In this document: piece after piece, positions 8,087-18,159 of the stretch
Position numbering within the stretch: position 1 is the stretch's first letter
How the letters are laid out: each line of letters begins with the position of its first letter
Origin: Mycobacterium sp. MBM
Lineage (GTDB): Bacteria > Actinomycetota > Actinomycetes > Mycobacteriales > Mycobacteriaceae
Length of the DNA stretch: 64,000 bases
Reading direction: 5' to 3'
Assembly (NCBI GenBank): GCA_021648845.1
Contig: JAKJHY010000029.1
Location: forward strand, 1 to 64,000
Position numbers and translations under genes: made by a program
The notes under the pieces: model-generated
Seen by the model: the letters and a program-made list of their open reading frames with translations, nothing else
Database searches by the model: none
What the model was told of the DNA's origin: nothing

Positions 8087-9250
8087 GTGCTTCGTATCGG
8101 ACTGACCGGCGGCATCGGCGCCGGCAAATCGACGGTGTCCTCGACCTTCAGTGAACTCGGCGGCATTGTTGTCGACGGTGACGTCATCGCCAGGGAAGTG
8201 GTCGAGCCCGGCACACAGGGCCTGGCCCAGCTCGTCGATGCGTTCGGTCGCGATATTCTGCACGACAGCGGGGAGCTGAATCGCCCCGCGCTGGCGGCCG
8301 TCGCGTTCAGCGATGACGAGAAGCGCCAGACGTTGAACGGCATCGTGCACCCGTTGGTGGCGCACCGTCGTTCCGAGTTGATCGCCGCGGCCGCAGAAGA
8401 TGCGGTGATCGTCGAGGATATTCCGCTGCTGGTCGAATCTCAGATGGCACCGATGTTCCCGCTCGTCATCGTCGTCCACGCCGATGTGGAGCTTCGCGTC
8501 AAACGGCTGATCGAATATCGCGGCTTCACCGAGCAGGATGCCAGGGCCCGAATCGCGGCGCAGGCCACCGAGGAGCAGCGGCGCGCCGTCGCCGACGTCT
8601 GGCTGGACAACTCGGGCAGCGCCGGCGCCCTGGTCGAGCAGGCGCGTGCGCTCTGGCATGAGCGCATCGTGCCGTTCGCGCACAACCTGCGCATCCAGCG
8701 GCCCGCCCGGGGCGAGCCGGCCGTGGTCCCGTCCGACCCCAGCTGGGGGGACCAAGCGCGCCGAATCCTGGCCAGGTTGCACACCATGTGCGGGCATCGT
8801 GCGGTCCGCATCGATCACATCGGTTCCACCGCGGTGCCCGGCCTGGATGCCAAGGATGTCATCGACGTGCAGGTGACGGTGGCCTCGTTGGACGTTGCCG
8901 ACGAGCTCGCCGAAGGTCTGCTGGCGGCGGGATATCCGCGGGTTACGGGCGCCGCCGCCGACACGCCGCACTCCGCGGATACCGCGCTGTGGCGCAAGAG
9001 GTTCCACGCCTCGGCAGATCCGGGCCGGCCCACCCATGTGCACATTCGCGTCGACGGCTGGCCCAATCAGCAGTTCGCCTTGCTGTGTGTCGACTGGCTG
9101 AAGGCGAATCCCGGTGTGCAGCAGGAGTATCTGGCCGCAAAGCGAGCCGCCTCACGCACCGCCGACTACACCGCAGCCAAGGAACCGTGGTTCCTCGACG
9201 CCTACCACCGCGCGTGGGAGTGGGCGAATACCACCGGGTGGCGCGCCTGA
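8087..9250 (+). CDS. coaE: Dephospho-CoA kinase fused to a GrpB/UPF0157 domain
   Basis: This 387-residue two-domain protein is encoded from GTG 8087. Residues 1-200 are dephospho-CoA kinase, the last step of CoA synthesis (ATP plus dephospho-CoA gives CoA), with the P-loop GGIGAGKST at residues 8-16 and the substrate-lid segment DDEKRQTLNGIVHPLV. Residues from about 215 on (VVPSDPSWGDQARRILARL; IDHIGSTAVPGLDAKDVIDV) are a GrpB/UPF0157 nucleotidyltransferase-fold domain with the GSTAVPGLxAKxxID signature. The same fusion occurs in M. tuberculosis CoaE, where the C-terminal domain has been described as aiding folding of the kinase. Stand-alone CoaE is about 200 residues. It is convergent with the next gene. 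Confidence 0.95.
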   Translation: MLRIGLTGGIGAGKSTVSSTFSELGGIVVDGDVIAREVVEPGTQGLAQLVDAFGRDILHDSGELNRPALAAVAFSDDEKRQTLNGIVHPLVAHRRSELIAAAAEDAVIVEDIPLLVESQMAPMFPLVIVVHADVELRVKRLIEYRGFTEQDARARIAAQATEEQRRAVADVWLDNSGSAGALVEQARALWHERIVPFAHNLRIQRPARGEPAVVPSDPSWGDQARRILARLHTMCGHRAVRIDHIGSTAVPGLDAKDVIDVQVTVASLDVADELAEGLLAAGYPRVTGAAADTPHSADTALWRKRFHASADPGRPTHVHIRVDGWPNQQFALLCVDWLKANPGVQQEYLAAKRAASRTADYTAAKEPWFLDAYHRAWEWANTTGWRA

Positions 9251-9260
9251 CCTGCGTGCG

Positions 9261-9809
9261 TCAGGTAGGTGGAGCGGGCACCGCTTCCGGCGCCGGCGGC
9301 GGGGTGCCGCTATCCAGCACCGGCAGGCTGGTGGCCGGATTATCCAGCGGCGCGCCGCACTTCATCACGCCGTACAACGGGTCGTCCTTGGCGCGGAACA
9401 GCCGCGGCGCGATGAACTGATCGGCCTGCGCGACGATCTGGTCGTCGACCAGGATCTCGCAGTGCAGGTTCGACCCGTACGGCCATTGGATGGACAGCTC
9501 CATCCCGGCCAGGCTCGGATCGGACAGCACCGTGTTCACTTCGAACGTCTGACCGGGCAGCATCGTCGGTTGTTCGCTGTTGACGTTCTGATCGTCGGCC
9601 TTGTAGGCGACGACCGCACCGCGCGATGTGCCATCGGCGCGCGCCCGGTAGGTGACGTTGTGCAGCAACCCGGGCGCCGGCTCGGTCACCCCGGGGGCAA
9701 CGGGTTCGACCTCGGGTTCGGCCTGGACGGGGGCGGCCACCAGCGGGGCCGCGAACAGCAGCGTGGCAGCCAGGGCAGCCGCCACCGTCGAACGTCTGGT
9801 GACACTCAT
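9261..9809 (-). CDS. Secreted hypothetical protein
   Basis: This 182-residue protein starts with MSVTRRSTVAAALAATLLFA and a signal-peptide cleavage-like region APVQAEPE (about residues 26-33). The mature part has a short Pro/Val/Glu stretch, a probable beta-rich domain (YRARADGTSRGAVVAYKADD; NVNSEQPTMLPGQTFEV; LSIQWPYGSNLHCEILVDDQ) with two Cys (LHCEI, VMKCGAP) that could form a disulphide, and a Pro/Ala-rich C-terminus. I do not recognise a named family, but small secreted proteins with this layout are common in mycobacteria. It converges with coaE, and the DUF402 gene lies just upstream on the same strand (10-base gap). Confidence 0.75.
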   Translation of the reverse strand: MSVTRRSTVAAALAATLLFAAPLVAAPVQAEPEVEPVAPGVTEPAPGLLHNVTYRARADGTSRGAVVAYKADDQNVNSEQPTMLPGQTFEVNTVLSDPSLAGMELSIQWPYGSNLHCEILVDDQIVAQADQFIAPRLFRAKDDPLYGVMKCGAPLDNPATSLPVLDSGTPPPAPEAVPAPPT

Positions 9810-9819
9810 GATCGTGACT

Positions 9820-10329
9820 TTACGCCCGCCAGGTCAGCGCCACATCATGCACGGTCAGCCAGCGGTCCAGGTCGTAATCGTGGCGGGCCAGGCCGTCCAC
9901 GGTGGCCACTGCCGTCGCGACGGCCTGTTCGGCGCTCGCCGGGTCCAACACACCCTGGGACACCGCGGCCACCAGTTCGTCGACATCCATCAGTTCGACG
10001 TCTCGGCCGGTGCGCAGCACGAGATCGAGGTAGTGGTCCTCGGCCCGCCACACCTGTGGACCGGCCGTGTATCGGCCGATGTCGAGGTAGAAGTCCTGGT
10101 CGAGCTCGTATCCGGGGTTGAAGTGAAACACCGTGGCCCGCAGATTCAGCGCCGGCAGCAACCATGTCTCCAGATAGTGGAACTGCGCTCGGCCGGGCGC
10201 CGGGCGTGCCACATAGAGGCCCCACGGGTGCACGGCGAATTCGTCGACATCGCGGACGATGCCCTTCGGGTCGGTGTTGGTGCGGGCGGCCAGATCGAAG
10301 ACCTCGCGCTTGGGTGGGTGCACGCTCAC
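9820..10329 (-). CDS. DUF402 domain protein
   Basis: This 169-residue protein belongs to the DUF402/FomD-like family (WLLPALNLRATVFHFNPGYELDQD-type core; FYLDIGRYT; RAEDHYLDLVLRTGRDVELMDVDEL). These are calcium or metal-dependent hydrolase-fold proteins, related to nucleoside di/triphosphate hydrolases and to FomD. M. tuberculosis Rv1632c, between coaE and uvrB, occupies the same place. GTG 10329 is chosen because it overlaps the stop of the upstream gene as GTGA, giving translational coupling; the longer open frame reads through that gene. The biological substrate is unknown. Confidence 0.8.
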   Translation of the reverse strand: MSVHPPKREVFDLAARTNTDPKGIVRDVDEFAVHPWGLYVARPAPGRAQFHYLETWLLPALNLRATVFHFNPGYELDQDFYLDIGRYTAGPQVWRAEDHYLDLVLRTGRDVELMDVDELVAAVSQGVLDPASAEQAVATAVATVDGLARHDYDLDRWLTVHDVALTWRA

Positions 10330-10619
10330 CGCCGGCGGCGTAGGTCGAGGACGCGGGGGCCCGCGCCGGCGGGTCGTGTCACCAGCCGCAGGACGGCACC
10401 GAGGACGACGGCGATCCAGCACCCGGTCCATAGCAGGTCGGCGGCTTGGAACCAGTCACACTGCTGGGTGGATCGGCCGCCGTCTGTGGAGCAGGTGGTG
10501 CCCAGTCGTTCGGCGATCGCACCGGGGCCCGGCCACACCAGCAGGATTGCGCAGGCCAGGCCTGCGACCAGCAGGATCAGGCCCAGCAGACGTAGCAGTA
10601 TGCGTGCGGGTTCGGGCAC
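10326..10619 (-). CDS. Small two-helix membrane protein
   Basis: This 97-residue protein has one strongly hydrophobic helix near the N-terminus (about 8-30: LLRLLGLILLVAGLACAILLV) and a second at about 62-80 (LLWTGCWIAVVLGAVLRLV). An exposed loop between them carries two Cys (TTCSTD, QQCDW). It starts at ATG 10619 and overlaps the DUF402 gene by 4 bases, so the two form a small operon. I recognise no family or function. Confidence 0.7.
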   Translation of the reverse strand: MPEPARILLRLLGLILLVAGLACAILLVWPGPGAIAERLGTTCSTDGGRSTQQCDWFQAADLLWTGCWIAVVLGAVLRLVTRPAGAGPRVLDLRRRR

Positions 10620-10678
10620 GGCGTCACGGTAGCGCGCCCGCGGCCCGGGCGGGGAATGAACTTGTCGGTGCCCGCGCT

Positions 10679-10684
10679 TAACCT
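10679..10684 (+). promoter_or_regulatory. -10 hexamer of leaderless uvrB promoter
   Basis: TAACCT is followed by 6 bases and ATG 10691. No LexA/SOS-box-like inverted repeat was found in the 70-base gap. Confidence 0.4.
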
Positions 10685-10690
10685 GGCAAC

Positions 10691-12865
<2,175 letters not shown>

Positions 12866-12883
12866 TCCCGGCCGCGGTCACGC

Positions 12884-12914
12884 TTGAGCTCAACCGCGGT
12901 TGAGCTTCTAGATT
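12884..12914 (+). promoter_or_regulatory. MerR/SoxR-type promoter with operator palindrome
   Basis: A -35 TTGAGC (12884-12889) and a -10 TAGATT (12909-12914) are 19 bases apart. The spacer contains the perfect 20-base palindrome AGCTCAACCGCGGTTGAGCT (12887-12906). Its CTCAA-N6-TTGAG core has the same half-site and spacing as the SoxR box. The overlong 19-base spacer is the hallmark of MerR-family activators. The expected start of transcription coincides with the GTG of the MFS gene. Confidence 0.65.
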
Positions 12915-12920
12915 TGCGCT

Positions 12921-14318
12921 GTGACCGATACCCACGCGTTGACCGGCGGCAGCTGGCGTGCATTGCTCGCACCCAAAAGCCTTGGTGCTGCGACAGTTCT
13001 AGCCGGTGGTGTGGCGCTGTACGCCACCAACGAGTTCCTCACGATAAGCCTGATGCCCAGCGCTGTGGCCGAGATCGGCGGGCACCGCTACTACGCGTGG
13101 GTGATGACCGTGTACCTGGTTGCGTCGGTGGCCGCCGCGACCATGGTCGGCGCGGTGCTGGCACGACTGGGTCCGCGCTCGGCGTATTTCCATGCGTTGA
13201 CGGTGTTCGGTGCGGGAAGTGTGCTGTGCGCCGTCGCGCCCGCCATGGAGCTGCTGCTGCTGGGCCGCGCGGTCCAGGGCGCCGCCGGCGGGCTGCTGGC
13301 CGGTCTGGGTTATGCCGTCATCAACACGGCGCTGCCGCGGGCGCTGTGGACCAGAGCGTCGGCGTTGGTGTCGGCGATGTGGGGCGTGGGCACGCTGCTC
13401 GGCCCGGCCGCCGGCGGGCTGTTCGCCCAATTCGCCTCGTGGCGCTGGGCATTCGGGGCGCTGGCCGTCCTGACGATGTCGATGATGGTGCTGGTTCCGT
13501 TCGCGCTGGCGGGCCGGTCGACGGGCGGCAGCGCGACCGTGATCAGGGTCCCGGTGTGGTCGTTGCTGCTGCTCGCGGCGGCCGCCCTGATGGTCAGCGC
13601 GGCGGGAATCCCGGCGAACCTGTCGATCACCATCGCCCTGCTCGTGGCCGCGGTGGTGTTGGCCGCGGCATTTCTGGCCGTGGACCGGTGGTCGGCAACG
13701 GCCTCGGTGCTACCGGCCACGGCGTTCCGGCCGGGACCGCTCAAGTGGGTGTATCTGACGCTGGGGTTGTTGATGGCGGCGACCATGGTCGACATGTATG
13801 TGCCGCTGTACGGTCAGCGGCTGGCTCACCTGACACCACTGGCGGCGGGATTCCTCGGCGTCGCGCTGGCCGTCGGCTGGACTGCCAGTGAGATCGTCAG
13901 TGCTTCCGTGGACAGCCGCCGTGTGGCCGTACGGGTCGTGCTTGCCGCGCCGGCGGTGATGGCCATCGGTCTGGGCATCGGCGCAGTGCTGGTGCGTGAC
14001 GGCATGCCGGCGGTGATCGCCGGGTTGTGGGCGCTGAGTCTGGTGCTCACCGGAACCGGCATCGGGATGGCCTGGCCGCACTTGTCGGTGTGGGCGATGA
14101 CGGGTGTCGACGCACCGCACGAGGGTCCGCTGGCGGCGGCGGCGATCAATACCGTCCAGTTGATCTGCGGGGCGTTCGGCGCCGGGGTGGCGGGTGTGAT
14201 CGTCAACCGGGCGCCGGCCGATGCGACCGCGGCGCACTGGCTTTTTGTCGGCTTCGCGGGTGTGGCGGCGCTCGGCGTGATCGCTGCCCAGCGGGCCGGG
14301 CGCCGAGGCCCGCGGTGA
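12921..14318 (+). CDS. MFS efflux transporter
   Basis: This 465-residue polytopic protein of the major facilitator superfamily has about 12-14 hydrophobic helices. Motif A-like sequence (GAVLARLGPRSAYFHAL) follows the second helix and motif C-like GMWGVGTLLGPAAGG sits in the fifth, which is typical of proton-driven drug antiporters. It corresponds by position and type to M. tuberculosis Rv1634, a probable drug efflux protein. GTG 12921 starts a probably leaderless transcript from the MerR-type promoter immediately upstream, so expression may be induced by the substrate or by redox stress. No MerR regulator gene lies in the window. Confidence 0.88.
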   Translation: MTDTHALTGGSWRALLAPKSLGAATVLAGGVALYATNEFLTISLMPSAVAEIGGHRYYAWVMTVYLVASVAAATMVGAVLARLGPRSAYFHALTVFGAGSVLCAVAPAMELLLLGRAVQGAAGGLLAGLGYAVINTALPRALWTRASALVSAMWGVGTLLGPAAGGLFAQFASWRWAFGALAVLTMSMMVLVPFALAGRSTGGSATVIRVPVWSLLLLAAAALMVSAAGIPANLSITIALLVAAVVLAAAFLAVDRWSATASVLPATAFRPGPLKWVYLTLGLLMAATMVDMYVPLYGQRLAHLTPLAAGFLGVALAVGWTASEIVSASVDSRRVAVRVVLAAPAVMAIGLGIGAVLVRDGMPAVIAGLWALSLVLTGTGIGMAWPHLSVWAMTGVDAPHEGPLAAAAINTVQLICGAFGAGVAGVIVNRAPADATAAHWLFVGFAGVAALGVIAAQRAGRRGPR

Positions 14319-14917
14319 GCCCAGGACCGGTCTGAGGCTCACGCAACACGTCCCCACGGCGGTCCAGCGGACGATGACGTCGCCGCCGTCTGAGTGTCGA
14401 GACTTCACCGGTCTGCGCTCCATCTCCAGCGACACGGTCGAGGTTTCCCACATTTCAGGATGATGGCTGCGCCGGGCGCCTACTGTCCGCACAGTTGACA
14501 CGTGTTTCCTGCGTCGCGTCGTACGGCGGTTGTCCGCTGAACATATGACGCCACCGTAATTTGCTGGGCCGTCATTCTTCTGGGTGTAATCGGGCTGCTG
14601 TGGTGCGGGTTAACGCATGATGCCGATGGGGGTGGTGGCCTCTAACTGGACCATTGAGCACCCAGGGGCGCGCGGGGAGATGGCCGAGTGGCCGTCGGGC
14701 GCCGTGTGCCGATTTGCCGGAAATGTGATCCGAGGCGCCTCGTTCAATATTGCGGCATGGTCAATTATTTGCCAAGAATTCGCCGGCTAATGTCCGTTCG
14801 AAAATGGTGATATTACTTTTTGGTAAGTTGCGAAATCCTCTATCGCGTCGGCTAATTTCCTAGCAGTGTCAAGCCTGACACCATTTTGTGTCACGTCCTC
14901 AGAATCGGGTGGTCAGC
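14319..14917. other. Intergenic region, AT-richer in its second half
   Basis: There are 599 bases with no supportable gene. The first 400 bases have normal GC content and only shadow reading frames. From about 14740 the sequence is clearly AT-richer than the window average, with runs such as ATATTACTTTTTGG near 14811. A possible promoter for the glycoside hydrolase is TTGCGA (14828) plus TAATTT (14853), with a long 19-base spacer. A drop in GC at this point fits an insertion boundary or a regulatory region bound by Lsr2-type silencers; this is inference. Confidence 0.5.
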
Positions 14918-16795
14918 ATGTTCAGACACGTCCCACGGCGGGTAAGAGGTATTGCCACGCGCGCCGTCGTCGGGGTGAGCGCCGCGGCTCTGGTGGCGGC
15001 CACCGGAAGTCATTATGTGGCGCCCGAGGTGAAGCGGGTCGTCGCATACGACGTGATTAATGTGGCGGCGATCAACGAGTCGCCGACGACGGTCGGAATC
15101 GCCGATTCGAACATCTACTTCACCGACAGCCTCGACGAGGTGAAGCAGCGACTCGATCTGATCGAGTCGCTCGGCGTCAGTGATGTCCGACTGCTGGTCC
15201 CCTGGATGTTCATCCAAAACCAGGATCCGATGGGTGGTCCCGTCGACTGGGAGCAGGATCTGGACTGGGCCAAGCTCGACCAGATCGTCGACGAGGTCGA
15301 AAGCCGCGGTATGGGCATCCTGGGCGTCCTCCAGTGGTCGCCGGATTGGGCCACCTCGGGTGATACCGGTGTCGGGCACCCGGACAATGTGCAGGACTAT
15401 GCCGCTTTCGCGGCGGCGGTTGCACAGCGATATGGCAGCAAGATCACCTCCTACGAGGTGTGGAACGAGCCCAACGCGTCGTTCTTCTGGAGTCCCGTGG
15501 ACCCGGTGGCCTACACCAATCTGCTGAAGGCGACCTATACGGCGCTCAAGGCTGTCGATCCGAATATCACCGTCGTCGGTGGTGTCGTGGGCGCCGGCCT
15601 GACATGGGGCGATGTCACGATGAACCCGGTCGACTTCGTGCAGGCGATGTACGACGCCGGGGCCGACGGGTTCTTCGACGCGATCTCATTCCACCCGTAC
15701 AACTTCGCGACACCGTTCTCCGAGCAGGATGACCTGGACTGGCGTGAACTGATGCCCCTGTACCAGGTGACGAAGATCCGCGAGTTGATGGACCAGCACA
15801 TCGACGCCGGCGAGGAACAGCTCAAAATCTGGATTACCGAGTATGGTCTGCCCACCAGCGTGGTTCCGGCCGAAACGCAACGCGCCTTCCTGGTCGATTT
15901 GATCAACGCGTGGCAATCGTTTTCCGGTGCCGGTCCGATTTTCCTGTACTCGATCAAAGATGACCTCGATGCAATCGGCGATGACCGTTTCTTCGGCATA
16001 TTCGATGACGAGGGAAATTTCAAGGGAAGCGAAGAGGCGTTCTTGGAATTCAAAAGGTTGATCGACTGCCTCGACGGTTGCTCACCGACCGACCCGACCA
16101 ACCCCGTGACGTCGTTGTTGCAGTTCCTGCAGCAAGTCGTCACGCAGGTGCTGAGTTTCGTGCCGAATCTGATTGCTGGCGTCGTTGCGGCGGTCTCCAA
16201 TCTGGTCAGCTCGATTCTGGATGGGCTGTCCGGGTTGGTGGGTGGTTCGACGGCGTCGGCCGGCCTGGTGGGTGCTTCGCTGCGCACGGCTACGGCAACC
16301 GACGATGCGACCGATTCCACCACCGAGCCGGTGAACGGTGGTCTTGAGTCCGAGGCCGGTGTGGACGCCGCCGTCGAGGAGACCGGGGCGGTGCCCGCCG
16401 AGGAGGTAGCGGTGACTGAGCCGGTGCCCGCGGAGGAAGCGGTGGTGACCGAGCCGGCCGCGGAGGAGGTTCTCGACGAGGTCCCGGTCGGCGAAGTGCC
16501 AGTCGGCGAAGAGCCGGTGGTTGAAGCCCCGGTGACCGAGGTGCCGGTGACCGAGGAGCCGGTGGTCGAAGTCCCGGTGACCGAAGAGCCGGTCATCGAG
16601 GAGCCGGTTGCCGACGAGGCAGTCGGTGAGGCGCCCGTGGCTGCTGATCCGGTATCCATCGATGACGCGACGGATTCGGTCGAGGAGGCCGCCGATGCGG
16701 CCGAAGAGGCGGCACCCAAGCGCGGCTTCGTCGCGCCGAAGAAGCGCGAGGTCCGCAGCGTCCGGTCTGCGGCATCGCCCGCCTCGCGCGCATAG
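14918..16795 (+). CDS. Secreted clan GH-A glycoside hydrolase with repetitive acidic tail
   Basis: A 625-residue exported enzyme. Residues 1-35 form a signal peptide (Arg-rich start, then VVGVSAAALVAATGSHYVAP). Residues about 45-390 form a TIM-barrel glycosidase of the GH39/GH5-like type. The acid/base is E184 in VWNEPN and the nucleophile is E308 in WITEYG, with FHPYNF between them. A hydrophobic linker (about 400-455) follows, then an acidic repeat region (about 470-605, variants of VPVTEEPV) and a basic Lys/Arg-rich end. The substrate cannot be read from sequence: PslG-like exopolysaccharide, xylan and cellulose hydrolases share this fold. ATG 14918 places the signal peptide at the N-terminus; GTG 14888 is an alternative. 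I know of no orthologue at this place in M. tuberculosis. Confidence 0.8.
   Translation: MFRHVPRRVRGIATRAVVGVSAAALVAATGSHYVAPEVKRVVAYDVINVAAINESPTTVGIADSNIYFTDSLDEVKQRLDLIESLGVSDVRLLVPWMFIQNQDPMGGPVDWEQDLDWAKLDQIVDEVESRGMGILGVLQWSPDWATSGDTGVGHPDNVQDYAAFAAAVAQRYGSKITSYEVWNEPNASFFWSPVDPVAYTNLLKATYTALKAVDPNITVVGGVVGAGLTWGDVTMNPVDFVQAMYDAGADGFFDAISFHPYNFATPFSEQDDLDWRELMPLYQVTKIRELMDQHIDAGEEQLKIWITEYGLPTSVVPAETQRAFLVDLINAWQSFSGAGPIFLYSIKDDLDAIGDDRFFGIFDDEGNFKGSEEAFLEFKRLIDCLDGCSPTDPTNPVTSLLQFLQQVVTQVLSFVPNLIAGVVAAVSNLVSSILDGLSGLVGGSTASAGLVGASLRTATATDDATDSTTEPVNGGLESEAGVDAAVEETGAVPAEEVAVTEPVPAEEAVVTEPAAEEVLDEVPVGEVPVGEEPVVEAPVTEVPVTEEPVVEVPVTEEPVIEEPVADEAVGEAPVAADPVSIDDATDSVEEAADAAEEAAPKRGFVAPKKREVRSVRSAASPASRA
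16483..16618 (+). repeat. Degenerate tandem repeat coding for VPVTEEPV units
   Basis: About 135 bases inside the glycoside hydrolase gene consist of imperfect 12-24-base units around GTGACCGAGGAGCCGGTG. They encode V-P-V-x-E-(E/V)-P-V repeats rich in Glu, Pro and Val. Such tracts usually form extended spacers in cell-wall or surface proteins and can change length by recombination. Confidence 0.75.
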
Positions 16796-16822
16796 CCCGT
16801 CTCAACGGCGGGACACGTCCAC

Positions 16823-16847
16823 CGTTGCGATCGTCACGATCGCAACG
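16823..16847 (+). terminator. Perfect hairpin after glycoside hydrolase gene
   Basis: CGTTGCGATCG and CGATCGCAACG form an 11-base perfect stem around a TCA loop. It lies 28 bases after the stop and 41 bases before tRNA-Cys. No U-tract follows. It could terminate transcription of the hydrolase gene or be a protein-binding palindrome. Confidence 0.5.
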
Positions 16848-16887
16848 ATGTACGGGCCGCGGCGTCGGTGGCAGGTTGGACCGTGCT

Positions 16888-16958
16888 GCGGGTGTGGCTG
16901 AGTGGCTAGGCACCGGCCTGCAAAGCCGCTTACACGGGTTCGAATCCCGTCACTCGCT
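16888..16958 (+). tRNA. tRNA-Cys (anticodon GCA)
   Basis: 71 nucleotides fold as a tRNA. The acceptor stem is GCGGGTG with CACTCGC (one G-T pair). A short D arm is followed by an anticodon arm with loop CTGCAAA (GCA anticodon; the outermost stem pair is a C-C mismatch). The T arm is ACGGG, loop TTCGAAT, CCCGT. The discriminator base is T73, the identity element required by cysteinyl-tRNA synthetase. CCA is not encoded. Confidence 0.92.
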
Positions 16959-17049
16959 CGTAGTGGTCGTGTCTGCTTGACGCCGCCACCGGCTGGGCGC
17001 ACTGTTGTGATAGGCGTCACAGCAGGTGGCCGGCGGAGAGGGGCGTGCA

Positions 17050-18159
17050 ATGTCGACCAGGGACAAGTACACCGAGGTGCCGACACCGTTCTCGTGGCAG
17101 GTGCCCAGTGTCGGTGATGCACGGTTCACCTGGGAGTACGACGATGGCAGGGCCAGGCTGCTGTCGCTGTATCAGAAGGGCAAGGACAAGCAGTGGGATG
17201 CCCAGTCGCGCATCGACTGGGCACAGGACGTCGACCCGATGAACCCGATCGGTCTGCCCGACGAGTTTCATCCGCTGTTCGGTAGCCCGATGTGGGAGGC
17301 AGCCGACGACGCCCGCCGCGCCGAGATGCGCAGGCACTCGCAAGCCTGGCAGTTCTCGCAGTTCCTGCACGGCGAGCAGGGGGCCATGGTCTGCGCGGCA
17401 AAGATCGTCGAGGTGGTCCCCGATATGGATGCCAAGTTCTACGCCGCCACCCAGACCATGGATGAGGCGCGGCATGTCGAAGCCTTCGCGCGGTTTCTGC
17501 AGGAGAAGGTCGAGATGGTGTACCCGGTCAACACCAACCTGACCGCGCTACTGGAGGACACCCTGCGCGATTCCCGTTGGGATATGCCTTATCTCGGTAT
17601 GCAGGTCCTCATCGAGGGTCTTGCGCTGGCGGCCTTCGGCGTGCTGCGTGATCTCACACCGCCGAACTCCCTGGCCAAACAACTGCTGGCGTACGTCATG
17701 CAGGACGAGGCCCGGCACGTCGCCTTCGGCCGAATCTCGTTGAAGGACTATTACGGTGCGTTGACGACAGCCGAGCGTGCCGAACGCGAGGAGTTCGTCG
17801 TCGAAGCGTGCTATCTGATGCGGGACCGTTTTCGCGGCGAGGAGGTCTTCGAGACACTCGGCCTGGACGTCGCGGAATGCTCCGCCTGGGTCGAGACGTC
17901 GCCGTTGATGAAACAGTTCCGGTCGCACCTGTTCAGCCGGATCGTGCCGATCGTCAAGGACATCGGGCTGTGGGGCGACAAGGTCCAGCAGGCGTTCGCG
18001 GACATGGGAGTGCTCGATATGGCCGCCTTCGACATCGATGCGCTGATGCGCGCCGACGAGGATCAGGCCGAAGCGCTGGAACAGGCGCATGCCGAGATGG
18101 CGGCACGCAAGGACGAGGTGGACCAGGCGATCGCCGTCGGCGCGCACCAACCGGCCTAA
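17050..18159 (+). CDS. Ferritin-like di-iron oxygenase/oxidase family protein
   Basis: This 369-residue protein carries a complete ferritin-like di-iron site read in order: E109 (HGEQ), E139-x-x-H142 (DEARHVEAF), E189 (LIEG) and E220-x-x-H223 (DEARHVAFG). Two such EARH motifs in a four-helix bundle are typical of ribonucleotide reductase R2-like and AurF-like N-oxygenases. The substrate is not predictable. The start is ATG 17050, with the purine-rich GGCGGAGAGG 9 bases upstream; the open frame to 17026 has no support. It lies downstream of tRNA-Cys and converges with the next gene, sharing 4 bases. Confidence 0.8.
   Translation: MSTRDKYTEVPTPFSWQVPSVGDARFTWEYDDGRARLLSLYQKGKDKQWDAQSRIDWAQDVDPMNPIGLPDEFHPLFGSPMWEAADDARRAEMRRHSQAWQFSQFLHGEQGAMVCAAKIVEVVPDMDAKFYAATQTMDEARHVEAFARFLQEKVEMVYPVNTNLTALLEDTLRDSRWDMPYLGMQVLIEGLALAAFGVLRDLTPPNSLAKQLLAYVMQDEARHVAFGRISLKDYYGALTTAERAEREEFVVEACYLMRDRFRGEEVFETLGLDVAECSAWVETSPLMKQFRSHLFSRIVPIVKDIGLWGDKVQQAFADMGVLDMAAFDIDALMRADEDQAEALEQAHAEMAARKDEVDQAIAVGAHQPA

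Noticed and set aside
13710..14501. Minus-strand gene opposite the end of the MFS gene and into the intergenic gap
   Set aside because: Most of it is antisense to the transporter. The part in the gap has Arg/His-rich shadow composition and no ribosome binding site or family signature.
16888..16958. tRNA-Cys as an integration site of a mobile element
   Set aside because: No integrase gene and no repeated copy of the tRNA 3' end was seen downstream, so there is no evidence for an integrated element despite accessory genes nearby.
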